Of a DNA stretch of 37,831 nucleotides, positions 8,939 through 18,277 are shown in pieces. The stretch spans positions 56,397 to 94,227 of the forward strand of contig FR895135.1 of assembly GCA_000435675.1 (NCBI GenBank), written 5' to 3'. The notes below the pieces were generated by a model. It saw only the letters and a list, made by a program, of their open reading frames with translations. It was not told the DNA's origin and ran no database searches. Each line of letters opens with the position of its first letter. Positions within the stretch are counted from its first letter, which is position 1. This stretch comes from Eggerthella sp. CAG:298 (GTDB lineage: Bacteria; Actinomycetota; Coriobacteriia; Coriobacteriales; Eggerthellaceae). The position numbers and the translations under genes were made by a program.

Positions 8939-10717
8939 CTAGTCTTGCGTGATGTTGTAGCGATCGATCGCAAATTCCATTATATCTTGAAAGGCAGGTA
9001 CGGTCTTTCGTTCGCCAGGCACCTCGTTCGCGCCAACGAAGCATACGAGCTTCGTCGAAGCGTCAGGCAGATAACCGACGAATGAGATATTGTACGCGTC
9101 TTTCTTATAGCCTCCGTTCGGGCTAGCGATCTCTGCCGTGCCCGTCTTGCCAGCCACACGATAGCCCTCGATCTGAGCTTGCGTGCCCGTGCCTTTTTCA
9201 ACAACCGCCTCGAGCATGCCATCGAGCTTATCGATCGATGAATCGTTATCCACGATCTTCTCGGTAGGATATTCGAGCTCCTCGCTCTTCGACGGCACGT
9301 CGATCAAGAAATGCGGCTGCGCGATCGTACCGTTGTTGGCGAGCATACCGTAGAAGCGCATGATCTGGATCGGGCTCATTTCAACACCCTGACCAAAACT
9401 GATGTTGTAGCCTTGCACCTCGGTCCACTTATCACGCGGTGCCAAGTAGCCATTCACCGCACCGGGATAGTCGATCTTCGTGTCTTCGACGATCCGATAC
9501 TTCTGCAGGTATTCATAGAACTTCGAGAAGGTAAGCTCCTTCGCGATCAGCGACATGCCGATGTTCGATGAATCAGCCATGATAGTGGTCGCGGTCATGT
9601 CCTCATCGGGGCGTTCGTGCGAGTCGGTGATCTTATGATCCCCTACTTCAAGAACAGCAGGACAGAAGTAACTCTTGTCTGGCTCCACCGTTCCCTCTTC
9701 AAGCGCCGCAAGCATCGCAATCGGCTTGAACACCGAACCTGGCTCATAATGCAGCGATATGCCTGAAAGATTCGTTGCGCCTTCTTTCACTGAAGACAGA
9801 TCGGTAATATCGAAGGTGGGGGCTGAAGCGCACGCGAGCATCTCGCCCGTCTCAGCATTCATAACCGCACCGAATCCCGTTTTGCCGCCAACCTCATCAG
9901 TTCGTTTGACCACCGCTTTTTCAACGCGTTCTTGCAGCTCGACATCGATCGAGATGACGATGTCCTGGCCATTCACCACTTCTGCTTCGATCTTCGTTGC
10001 GCCAGGAACCGGCACGCCTTCTTTGCTGTACATGGTGGTCTTCTTGCCCGGCGTTCCGCCAAGAATGTCGTTGTAGTAGAGCTCAAGACCCGAGATCGGC
10101 TGGCCTTCGTTGTTTACCACGCCAATCAGCTGGCTGGCGATCGAGCCGCACGGGTAGATGCGCTTATTGGTCTTCTCGTAGTCAAAGCCATCGATTCCCA
10201 GATCCTTCACCGCTTCGAGCTGCTTTTCATCTGCTCCCTTGAACAGGTAGACGAAATTGGTATCCTGCTCGATCTTCTCGCGGTATTCCGAAGCATTGCC
10301 ACCGCATACCTGCACCAGTGTGCTTACGAGCCTATCGATCTGCTCAGGATCTTGCAGTTTATGCGGATGACAGAAGAAATTGTAAGCATCGACCGTGGTC
10401 GCAAGCACCACGCCATTGCGATCGTAGATCGTTCCACGGCGCGGTTCGACATCTACCGTAACGGTACGCTGCGAATCGCTGGCATGCTCGATGGCATGCG
10501 CGTCGATGATCTGCACCCACACCAAACGTCCGAACACGATGATCGCGATCGCAAGAACGACCACAAGCAAGATGCTCAAGCGGTGCGGACTCGTTTCGAA
10601 CGTAGCGGCAGCATGCGTTGTATACGAAGAAGACGCAGGCACCTGAGCCTTGCGTCGCATGCGAGGTGAAGCGTTACGAGAAGGTTTTCCCGAACGGGGA
10701 TTCTTCGAATACGGCAT
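8939..10717 (-). CDS. ftsI: Class B penicillin-binding protein FtsI/PBP3-type septal transpeptidase
   Basis: Division-specific transpeptidase that cross-links septal peptidoglycan and works with FtsW. The 592-residue protein has a basic cytoplasmic tail of about 45 residues, one membrane segment at about 47-66, a dimerisation domain starting with the EPRRGTIYDRNG motif (91-102), and a C-terminal transpeptidase domain. The catalytic triads are SVFK (328-331), SSN (383-385) and KTGT (524-527), so the enzyme should be active. No PASTA domain is visible at the C-terminus. It starts five bases after the ftsL-like stop. Confidence 0.96.
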   Translation of the reverse strand: MPYSKNPRSGKPSRNASPRMRRKAQVPASSSYTTHAAATFETSPHRLSILLVVVLAIAIIVFGRLVWVQIIDAHAIEHASDSQRTVTVDVEPRRGTIYDRNGVVLATTVDAYNFFCHPHKLQDPEQIDRLVSTLVQVCGGNASEYREKIEQDTNFVYLFKGADEKQLEAVKDLGIDGFDYEKTNKRIYPCGSIASQLIGVVNNEGQPISGLELYYNDILGGTPGKKTTMYSKEGVPVPGATKIEAEVVNGQDIVISIDVELQERVEKAVVKRTDEVGGKTGFGAVMNAETGEMLACASAPTFDITDLSSVKEGATNLSGISLHYEPGSVFKPIAMLAALEEGTVEPDKSYFCPAVLEVGDHKITDSHERPDEDMTATTIMADSSNIGMSLIAKELTFSKFYEYLQKYRIVEDTKIDYPGAVNGYLAPRDKWTEVQGYNISFGQGVEMSPIQIMRFYGMLANNGTIAQPHFLIDVPSKSEELEYPTEKIVDNDSSIDKLDGMLEAVVEKGTGTQAQIEGYRVAGKTGTAEIASPNGGYKKDAYNISFVGYLPDASTKLVCFVGANEVPGERKTVPAFQDIMEFAIDRYNITQD

Positions 10718-10722
10718 AGGAC

Positions 10723-11202
10723 CTACTCCAATGCGGCAACAGCTGCGATGCTTTCCGTAAGAGAGATATTGCCACTCGCATCGAAGGCCACTACATCGGG
10801 TTCGAGCGTGATCGTTGAAGCAGTTGCTGGAGCAGCCATCTTAAGCTGATCGGCAGCGATAGTACGCAGATTGCTCGGCGATGCGATAAGGCTCTTCTGA
10901 ACGGCAAGCGATTGACCATCAGAGCGCATGGTTGCGATCTCCGAACGTAGTTCGCTCGAAGCAGATGCTGCACTATACGCCGCAGAGGCGAGCCCCACTT
11001 GAATGAAACCAATGCAAAGCACCACTGCCAAAGCGGCAACGATCACTTTAACAACAAGAACATGGAAGTCGGTAAGGCCATGTTGGATTTCATGCTTATG
11101 CCCCGGTACTACACGAACGGGAGGCTGCTGGTGTTCACGCACCGGGCTTTGCACGGCAGTATCGTAACGATATGCGGGTGCTCCTGCCACAGTTCTCACC
11201 AA
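10723..11202 (-). CDS. ftsL: FtsL-like septum formation protein
   Basis: Small bitopic membrane protein in the place where FtsL sits in dcw clusters, between rsmH and ftsI. The sequence shows a cytoplasmic tail of about 47 residues, one membrane segment near residues 48-72, and an alanine/serine-rich extracytoplasmic part with a short heptad-like stretch (SSELRSEIATMRSDGQSL). FtsL proteins share little sequence, so position, size and topology carry the call. The start is uncertain: TTG at 11202, GTG at 11199 and GTG at 11190 are all in frame, and AAAGG lies immediately before the TTG. The GTG starts would therefore have three or twelve bases of spacing. Confidence 0.75.
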   Translation of the reverse strand: MVRTVAGAPAYRYDTAVQSPVREHQQPPVRVVPGHKHEIQHGLTDFHVLVVKVIVAALAVVLCIGFIQVGLASAAYSAASASSELRSEIATMRSDGQSLAVQKSLIASPSNLRTIAADQLKMAAPATASTITLEPDVVAFDASGNISLTESIAAVAALE

Positions 11203-11260
11203 CCTTTCGGCACTGTATCTCTATACGAGCGAACGCGCAGAATGCAAGTGGACTGCGTGC

Positions 11261-12232
11261 TCATGAGGATAATTCGTCAAGGCGCTTTGCGATGCGCAGT
11301 TTCGCACTTCTGCTTCGGGGATTGCGGGCAACCTCTTCAGCGTTCGGCACGATGGGCTTGCGGGTGATGATCTCGAGTATCGGCTTGTTTCCACACACGC
11401 AGACGGGCAGATCGGGCGGACAGGTGCAACCTTTGGCGTACTCTTTAAAAGTATCTTTGACGATGCGATCTTCGAGCGAATGATAGCTGATGACCGCGAT
11501 GCGTCCCCCTGGAGCAAGCCAACGGATCGCCGCTTCCAATCCACTGCGGAGCATGTCGAGCTCCCCGTTCACTTCGATGCGCAACGCTTGAAACGTTCGT
11601 TTGGCCGGATGCCCGCCGCTCCTTCTGGCAGAGGCGGGCATCGCAGCCTTGATGATCTCGACAAGCTGCTGACTTTCTGTGATAGGCGCCTTTTCGCGGG
11701 TTTTCACAATAAATTCCGCGATGCGGTTAGCCCATTTCTCGTCTGAATATGACCGGATGATCCGAGCGAGATCTGTTGCGTTTTTGGTGTTGATGATCTC
11801 TGCTGCGGTTATGGTGTGTTTACTCGGATTCATCCGCATATCGAGTGGGCCATTTTCCTTAAAGGAAAAGCCGCGAGAAGGCGTATCGATCTGCACAGAG
11901 GAAACGCCAATATCGAAGAGGATCGCATCGATCTGGGGAACTTCCGCTTCGACCAATAATTCGTCGAGCATGCCGAAGTTTCCATAGAGAACATCGATTT
12001 CTGGGCGTATCTCATCTGGCAAGGCAAAAAGCCGTGCAGTTGCTGCATCGAGTGCTACCTGATCTTGATCGATGCCGATGAGGTGACCGGTTGCCCCGAT
12101 CAGCTTGGCTGCTTCGAGCGAATGCCCCGCGCCACCAAGCGTCGCATCGACAAAGGTCTTGCCCGCCGAAAGCTCTAAACCTGAGAGACATTCATCGAGC
12201 AGAACAGGTATATGCCGATATTCGTTTGTCAC
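11261..12232 (-). CDS. rsmH: 16S rRNA (cytosine(1402)-N4)-methyltransferase RsmH
   Basis: SAM-dependent methyltransferase acting on C1402 of 16S rRNA, classically the second gene of dcw clusters (formerly mraW). The 323-residue protein carries HIPVLLDECL at the N-terminus, the SAM motif DATLGGAGHS, LFDIGVSSVQID, and the long characteristic stretch GGHPAKRTFQALRIEVNGEL near residues 206-225. Next come SYHSLEDRIVK and a Cys-rich CTCPPDLPVCVCG. The start is GTG at 12232, ten bases after the mraZ stop, with only a weak ribosome site. Confidence 0.96.
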   Translation of the reverse strand: MTNEYRHIPVLLDECLSGLELSAGKTFVDATLGGAGHSLEAAKLIGATGHLIGIDQDQVALDAATARLFALPDEIRPEIDVLYGNFGMLDELLVEAEVPQIDAILFDIGVSSVQIDTPSRGFSFKENGPLDMRMNPSKHTITAAEIINTKNATDLARIIRSYSDEKWANRIAEFIVKTREKAPITESQQLVEIIKAAMPASARRSGGHPAKRTFQALRIEVNGELDMLRSGLEAAIRWLAPGGRIAVISYHSLEDRIVKDTFKEYAKGCTCPPDLPVCVCGNKPILEIITRKPIVPNAEEVARNPRSRSAKLRIAKRLDELSS

Positions 12233-12242
12233 AGTGCAAGCT

Positions 12243-12674
12243 CTAGGATTCGCTCATCAGCGATGCCAGATCGACAGAGCCGACGAAATCATCCCAACGC
12301 TTCGCGTCCCAGATCTCAAAATGATCTTCATCACCGACGAACACCACGTCTTTGTCCAGCCCGGCGATCTCTCGCTGAGCGGGGGTAAGGTGGATGCGGC
12401 CCGAGTTATCAATCTCGCAGTTCCTCACGCGAGAATTGAGTACCTTACGTAGAGCAGACTTGCGTTTGCTGCTAACGTCAAAACCACCTTCGCCTTCGAA
12501 GAGTCCTTCTACCCAATTCGAGTAGTCATCCACTTCAAAGACATACAGACATTGGTTTTCCGGATCAGGAGTGATCCTGAGATCCTGTGAGAGCACTTTC
12601 CTGAAAGACGAAGGAAGCGACAGGCGTCCCTTGGCATCCATCTTGTGACGGTATTCGCCTAAGAGTTCGCTCAC
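12243..12674 (-). CDS. mraZ: Transcriptional regulator MraZ, first gene of the dcw operon
   Basis: AbrB-like DNA-binding protein made of two SpoVT/AbrB-type half-barrels, which binds repeats upstream of its own operon. An open frame extends further upstream, but I place the start at GTG 12674. A strong GGAGG lies directly upstream, and the protein then begins VSELLGEYRHKMDAKGRLS, matching the usual MraZ start and the usual length of about 143 residues. The first half has GEYRHKMDAKGRLSLP, the second half NCEIDNSGRIHLTPAQREIAGL, the expected duplicated motif. A promoter is visible at 12713-12741 and candidate operator repeats lie just beyond it. Confidence 0.95.
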   Translation of the reverse strand: MSELLGEYRHKMDAKGRLSLPSSFRKVLSQDLRITPDPENQCLYVFEVDDYSNWVEGLFEGEGGFDVSSKRKSALRKVLNSRVRNCEIDNSGRIHLTPAQREIAGLDKDVVFVGDEDHFEIWDAKRWDDFVGSVDLASLMSES

Positions 12675-12712
12675 TCCTCCTCCTCTCAAAATAAGACTCT
12701 CCGCTGCAATGT

Positions 12713-12741
12713 ATTTTAAGTCCATCAGCCCCACATTGCAA
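12713..12741 (-). promoter_or_regulatory. Promoter of mraZ/dcw operon
   Basis: Reading the minus strand, TTGCAA (12736-12741) is followed after exactly 17 bases by TAAAAT (12713-12718). These match the sigma-70 consensus at four and five of six positions. A start near 12706 would give a leader of about 30 bases containing the strong GGAGG site. A GTGGGG lies inside the spacer. No equally good promoter is seen inside the cluster, so this probably drives mraZ through murC. Confidence 0.7.
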
Positions 12742-12760
12742 CACAAAATGCATTTTTGCC

Positions 12761-12799
12761 CCACTTTGTTCCCACTTTTACCACCACTTTTGCCACAAG
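12761..12799 (-). promoter_or_regulatory. Candidate MraZ boxes upstream of mraZ promoter
   Basis: On the minus strand AAAGTGG occurs three times, at 12784-12790, 12772-12778 and 12761-12767, with spacings of 12 and 11 bases. A fourth, degenerate CTTGTGG lies at 12793-12799. Known MraZ operators are tandem TGGG-type repeats (E. coli) or AAAGTG-type repeats (Mycoplasma) at about one helical turn. The array ends about 20 bases upstream of the -35 element. Confidence 0.6.
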
Positions 12800-12862
12800 T
12801 ATTGAACTTGGCACTATATGTTGTGGTTCGGTATTTCGTTTTTAGCTAGATTTTGTTATGCC

Positions 12863-12998
12863 GTTGGTGGAGCAAAGTGGAGCGTTTTTTGGAGATTTGC
12901 TGACACAAGGCGCTCTGAAAGCCATTTTTGCGCTTGTTTTTTCAGTTTTCAGACGAAAATGGCTCGAAGTGGGAACAAGGTGGGAGCAAAGTGGGAAC
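12863..12998 (+). promoter_or_regulatory. Second, oppositely oriented array of MraZ-like boxes
   Basis: On the plus strand there are two GTGGAGC units ten bases apart (12867-12873 and 12877-12883). A perfect-period tandem of three 11-base units follows: GAAGTGGGAAC (12966-12976), AAGGTGGGAGC (12977-12987) and AAAGTGGGAAC (12988-12998). The units match the mraZ-proximal repeats but point the other way. They lie in the 407-base gap between murJ and mraZ, where I see no gene. A 9-base inverted repeat, AGCCATTTT (12920-12928) with AAAATGGCT (12956-12964), lies between the two groups. Confidence 0.5.
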
Positions 12999-13081
12999 GT
13001 CCAAAAGCAGGCGGGCGAAGGTCCTAGGAGAAGCGTTGTTTAGCTGCTGCCGAAAGCATCCGTGCGAACAAAAGAGGGCGC

Positions 13082-14686
13082 TTAGCGGCGGAGAAGTTTG
13101 CTCTTGAGCTTACCTAAGATCGAGCCGAGCAGCTGGTACTCGGGAACGCGCAACACCTTGCAAAGCCCGAATGCGATGACCAACCCCAAGATGCCACAAA
13201 CGCACACGATCGCGACCGCTTCGAAAATAGCTGCTGCCCCTCCAAGCGGGAATGCCGCAAGCACGCCTTGCGATGCGAAGAACACCACCACACCAGCAAT
13301 GATGCTCGCAACGAGCGTCTTCACGAACATCCTCGCGATACGCTTGTTGCCATACGAGCCGACCTTGCTGCGCACGATCAGCGAGCACACTACGAACATG
13401 ACACCGTAGAAGAAGAAGTCCGTTACGGGAATACCTACCAGCCCCACGGGTCCAGAACAGAGATACCAGTAGAAGAAGACCTGCACGAAGCGCAGCGCAA
13501 AATCCACGAGCGCGAACTGGACGAACTTGCGCATAGCAGCGAAGACGCGATACATATACATGTAGCCCGCATAGAAGGGCAAGCTGAGCGTCCAGAACAT
13601 AAGGATGATGCCGACGCTCTGTGTATCTTCAGCGGAGAACGCACCTGCCTGGAACATCTGCATGAGCGGGAAAGCCAGCGAACACACCATGGCAGCGAGC
13701 GGAATCATGAGGAAGAACGTATTGCGCAAGCCACTCGAAACAAAGCGACGGAAACCCGGCCAATCGTCACGCGCAGCACAATCCGAAAGCTCGGTCAAAA
13801 GCGTGGTGCCAAGCGATACCGCGATAACGCCATAGGGCAGCTGATACCACATCCAAGCGTAGTTCAGCGTGGAAGGGCCGTTCGGCGTAGCCTGGAGCGC
13901 AAAAGCGTTCTTGCAAGAGAATGTGATCATCGTGCCAGCAACGTAGAGGAACATCGGCGCAGCCACCTTCAACGCTTCGACCAGCATGGGGTCGCGCAGA
14001 TTCACATACGCGCGCAAGCGCACACCGCGTTTTATGAGCGCAGGAATCTGGGCGCCGAACTGCACGAGCACACCAAGCGATGTTCCCACCGCCAGCCACC
14101 ACATGGCAAAGGAGGGGTTCCACGAAGAGAGCGGCACATAACCGAACATGGTCACGATGACCACCAGATTGTTGAGCACGGGCGCGAGCGAAGGTGCCAA
14201 ATACGATCGCTCCGCATTCAGGATGCCGGTGATGACCGCGCCCAATCCATAAAGCAAGATCTGCACGGCGAACACGCGGAAGAAGAAGATGGCCATCTCC
14301 TTCGCTGCTGGGTCTCCCCCGGCGAACGTTTGTGTCTCGATGACTTGCGCAGAGAAGATCGAGCAGGCAAGCGCCAGAAGCCCGAGCACGATCGTAGTGA
14401 GCGTAAGGATGTTGGAGGCGAACGTCTGCGCCCCGCTATCGCCGTTCTTTTCCTTCTGCAGTAGATAAAGCGGCAGGAATGCCGTGGCCAAGATGCCGGT
14501 TGCGGCAAGTTCGTAGATCATGGCCGGCATGTTGTAGGCAATGTTATACGCCGAGGCCAAAACCGTATTGCCCAGCGCGAATGCCATCGCCCATGTGCGC
14601 ACCAATCCGGTTACGCGCGAAGTGAGCGTTGCCAGCGTGATCAGGCTGGTGTTCTTGATGATATTCGAGCTTGAATCGTTTGCCAC
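13082..14686 (-). CDS. murJ: Lipid II flippase MurJ
   Basis: MOP-superfamily membrane protein that moves lipid II across the cytoplasmic membrane. With the GTG start at 14686 (VANDSSSNIIKNTSL) it has 534 residues and about 14 hydrophobic segments. The N-terminal stretch TLTSRVTGLVRTWAMA and the NMPAMIYELAATGILATAFLPLY region are typical of MurJ/MviN. I prefer this GTG over a TTG 36 bases further upstream because AGAGGA precedes the GTG, although the spacing of about four bases is short. It lies upstream of mraZ in the same orientation with a 407-base gap, and divergent from nadK. No large C-terminal pseudokinase extension like that of mycobacterial MviN is present. Confidence 0.94.
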   Translation of the reverse strand: MANDSSSNIIKNTSLITLATLTSRVTGLVRTWAMAFALGNTVLASAYNIAYNMPAMIYELAATGILATAFLPLYLLQKEKNGDSGAQTFASNILTLTTIVLGLLALACSIFSAQVIETQTFAGGDPAAKEMAIFFFRVFAVQILLYGLGAVITGILNAERSYLAPSLAPVLNNLVVIVTMFGYVPLSSWNPSFAMWWLAVGTSLGVLVQFGAQIPALIKRGVRLRAYVNLRDPMLVEALKVAAPMFLYVAGTMITFSCKNAFALQATPNGPSTLNYAWMWYQLPYGVIAVSLGTTLLTELSDCAARDDWPGFRRFVSSGLRNTFFLMIPLAAMVCSLAFPLMQMFQAGAFSAEDTQSVGIILMFWTLSLPFYAGYMYMYRVFAAMRKFVQFALVDFALRFVQVFFYWYLCSGPVGLVGIPVTDFFFYGVMFVVCSLIVRSKVGSYGNKRIARMFVKTLVASIIAGVVVFFASQGVLAAFPLGGAAAIFEAVAIVCVCGILGLVIAFGLCKVLRVPEYQLLGSILGKLKSKLLRR

Positions 14687-14710
14687 AGGTCCTCTTTGTG
14701 CGACTATAAT
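14680..14710 (+). promoter_or_regulatory. Promoter of nadK, overlapping divergent murJ start region
   Basis: TTGCCA (14680-14685) and a perfect TATAAT (14705-14710) are separated by 19 bases, a little long. The -10 ends 46 bases before the nadK ATG. On the opposite strand the same place reads TATAGT (14703-14708), so a symmetric, bidirectional -10 shared with murJ is possible, although the murJ leader would then be only about ten bases. Confidence 0.5.
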
Positions 14711-14756
14711 GAGTAGACTCAATCAACCATAGTAAGGGAAGCCTAAGGGAAGTCAC

Positions 14757-15794
14757 ATGCGTGTTCTGATCGTTCGCAATAACTACAATCCAAAAGCGCT
14801 CGAAGCATCCCTATTGCTCGAAGCGTTCTTCGATAAGCAGCACATCGACTATCAGACCTACGATCGTGACGACCTTCGGTCGAACTGTTCTATTATCGAC
14901 CAATTCCCCACAAGTGAAGAACCAGCTTTCAATCTAGCGGTTGTTTTAGGGGGCGATGGCACGATCCTGTGCACCGCCAACCAGATCGGCACGCGCCGTA
15001 TCCCCATCCTCGGCGTGAATTTCGGGCACCTCGGCTTCATGGCCAACCCCAACGATGAGGGCATCATCCAGATCGTGAGCGAGGCGCTCGCTGGCGAAGT
15101 ATCCTATGAAGCACGCACCAACCTGCAAGTAGAGGTCTATTGCGAAGACGACCTCGATGCTGCCGCGGCGAAGCAAGATGATTTCGAGGTCTATCCGCTC
15201 ATCCATGAAAAGACGAAGGCTTCCTCGGCCGAAAGCACCGATCCATCAGCGCATTCAGTCTTTGTTGACGAATCCACCAAAAGCGAAGGCTCCTGCGACC
15301 GCCATACCGCAGACCCGATCCTCAAAGGCGAAGGCGAACCGCAGCGCTTCTTCGCTCTAAACGAGATGGTCATCGCACGAGGCGATCAAGGCCGCATGAT
15401 CGGGTTCAGCTACAGTGTTTCCGATTCACTCATCGCCAATATGCGCAGCGATGGGCTTATCGTCGCTTCTGCCACAGGCTCTACCGGCTATGCGCTCTCT
15501 GTGGGCGGACCGCTCGTTGATCCAAGCTATCAAGGGCTTATCGTTGCACCTATCGCACCGCACACGCTTCAATCGCGCGCGCTGCTCACTGGCTCGTCCG
15601 ACGTGGTCGAGATCGACCTGGATAGCTCGCCAGCAAGCCGTGCCGCTACGCTGTTCATCGATGGCGAGCGCATCACGTTCGACTCCCCTATCCGCAAGAT
15701 CGTCGTAGCAACCGGCAAAGAGCCCACGCTCCTCTTGCGCTACCAGGCGAAATCCTTCTACGACTACGCCGCCGAAACCTTCTTCAAGCAATAA
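14757..15794 (+). CDS. nadK: NAD kinase with internal low-complexity insertion
   Basis: Phosphorylates NAD to NADP. The ATP/NAD signature GGDGT is at residues 65-69, NFGHLGFM at about 88-95, LNEMVI (NE motif) near 201-206 and the glycine-rich SATGSTGYALSVGGPLV segment later. The protein has 345 residues against roughly 260-300 for most bacterial homologues. The excess is a stretch from about residue 131 to 197, rich in Asp, Glu, Ser, Lys and Thr and lacking obvious structure, placed between the strand after TNLQVEVYCE and FFALNE. The flanking motifs are intact and in frame, so this looks like a surface insertion and not a frameshift. AAGGGAAG precedes the ATG. Confidence 0.93.
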   Translation: MRVLIVRNNYNPKALEASLLLEAFFDKQHIDYQTYDRDDLRSNCSIIDQFPTSEEPAFNLAVVLGGDGTILCTANQIGTRRIPILGVNFGHLGFMANPNDEGIIQIVSEALAGEVSYEARTNLQVEVYCEDDLDAAAAKQDDFEVYPLIHEKTKASSAESTDPSAHSVFVDESTKSEGSCDRHTADPILKGEGEPQRFFALNEMVIARGDQGRMIGFSYSVSDSLIANMRSDGLIVASATGSTGYALSVGGPLVDPSYQGLIVAPIAPHTLQSRALLTGSSDVVEIDLDSSPASRAATLFIDGERITFDSPIRKIVVATGKEPTLLLRYQAKSFYDYAAETFFKQ

Positions 15795-15881
15795 GGTGAC
15801 TCGATCAGCTGAGATGTTCCTGGTCGAGCAAGCAGCTGAGCCCATAGGGTACTTAAATTACTCTGAGTCCGCTCACTTCAA

Positions 15882-15985
15882 TATAAATAGGTTGTCCGAA
15901 GGAGCGAAGCGCATGAGCTTGCCGTAAAGGCAAGCGAACAGCGAAAGCGAGTAATTACAAGTGCCCCTGGGGCGTGCTGCTTGCC
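15882..15985. other. 355-base gap nadK-pyrG: candidate structured or repeat element
   Basis: The gap from 15795 to 16149 holds no convincing gene. GCTTGCC (15917-15923) and GGCAAGC (15929-35) form a perfect hairpin with a five-base loop. A second GCTTGCC copy at 15979-15985 could pair with the same GGCAAGC, so two folds exclude each other. Between them GCCC/GGGC (15963-15973) and a GCGAAAGC-type stretch occur. TATAAA (15882-15887) could be a -10, but no -35 is convincing. It may be an attenuator-like leader or a dispersed intergenic repeat. Confidence 0.35.
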
Positions 15986-16066
15986 ATGACCACATTGCTT
16001 CGTTTCCATTTGATTAAAAGCGTGTGAACTTACGGCACCCTCGTTCGAGCGGCTCCATTTTCCTCG

Positions 16067-16145
16067 TAAAATTGAATAACGGTTGGACAGAGGTCGGCCC
16101 GTGGGAGCTGAAGCGTCTTTCACGTAGGGTGTTCACCGTTAGGAG
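16067..16145 (+). promoter_or_regulatory. pyrG -10 candidate and leader with long-range stem at the ribosome site
   Basis: TAAAAT at 16067-16072 is a good -10 without a clear -35. In the leader, TAACGGT (16077-16083) is the exact complement of ACCGTTA (16135-16141), whose last base is the first A of the AGGAG ribosome site (16141-16145). A stem here would bring the leader start next to the ribosome site. A Firmicute-style pyrG attenuator with a terminator is not seen. Confidence 0.35.
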
Positions 16146-16149
16146 TATC

Positions 16150-17742
<1,593 letters not shown>

Positions 17743-17746
17743 AGCA

Positions 17747-17864
17747 ATGCTTGAATAATCCCAACGAAGGCGTGTTCGCTATCGATGCGGTCGATCTGGC
17801 TGCGTGCAAATCTGCTCTTCAATGGATATATAACTAGTCTTCGGCCCACTCATGATTCAAGCAT
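17747..17864. repeat. 10-base inverted repeat enclosing the pyrG-downstream gap
   Basis: ATGCTTGAAT (17747-17756), four bases after the pyrG stop, is matched by its exact complement ATTCAAGCAT (17855-17864), 19 bases before the end of the convergent minus-strand gene. The 98 bases between them hold no gene. It lacks the T-tract of an intrinsic terminator. It could be the base of a longer RNA stem or the ends of a very small inserted element. Confidence 0.35.
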
Positions 17865-17883
17865 AGAAGCATTTTGTCACTCG

Positions 17884-18237
17884 TTAGTCCAGCTCCTTTG
17901 CCGCCCCGATCATTTCTTCAAGTCCTTGGCAGGTCATACTGGCTTCATGCTTTGCTGATAGGTCGTCGAACTGCGCCGGATCAGCAAGTTCTACGCATCG
18001 CTGCAAAACATCAACGAGGTTTTCCTCAGGATCGAACGTAACGATCGGTAAATCATCGGGGAAAAATGCGCGGGTAGCATTCTCTGAAACCAAACCAGCA
18101 ACGAACTCCAATGCAACCCATCTTTGATCTTCAGAATGATGCATCCCTTCAAATCGAAGAGCAGACATCAACTGGTCCATAGTCGGCGCGTCCGATGCGA
18201 ACGCAGCGATCGATTGAGATATTTCTTTCATGAGCAT
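17884..18237 (-). CDS. Small acidic protein of unknown function
   Basis: I do not recognise this 117-residue protein. It is soluble, acidic and helical in composition, with no cysteine cluster apart from two scattered Cys, no membrane segment and no signal peptide. The ATG at 18237 has GGAGA seven bases upstream, a convincing ribosome site; a second ATG lies two codons later. It starts 40 bases after the end of the 654-residue amidohydrolase-like gene on the same strand and is probably co-transcribed with it. It converges with pyrG. That it is a real gene rests on the ribosome site and spacing. Confidence 0.6.
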   Translation of the reverse strand: MLMKEISQSIAAFASDAPTMDQLMSALRFEGMHHSEDQRWVALEFVAGLVSENATRAFFPDDLPIVTFDPEENLVDVLQRCVELADPAQFDDLSAKHEASMTCQGLEEMIGAAKELD

Positions 18238-18277
18238 GATGCTGTCTCCTATCTAACGGTATTGGTCTTCACCATTT

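Noticed and set aside
12858..13043. Short plus-strand open frame in the murJ-mraZ gap
   Set aside because: No ribosome site, and much of it is the translated MraZ-like repeats. The DNA repeats explain the region better.
13268..14464. Plus-strand open frame of 398 codons opposite murJ
   Set aside because: Same cause: a codon-bias shadow of a membrane protein. No motif is seen.
15878..16123. Minus-strand frame of 81 codons in the nadK-pyrG gap
   Set aside because: Composition is typical of translated repeats or RNA; no ribosome site or homologue that I recognise.
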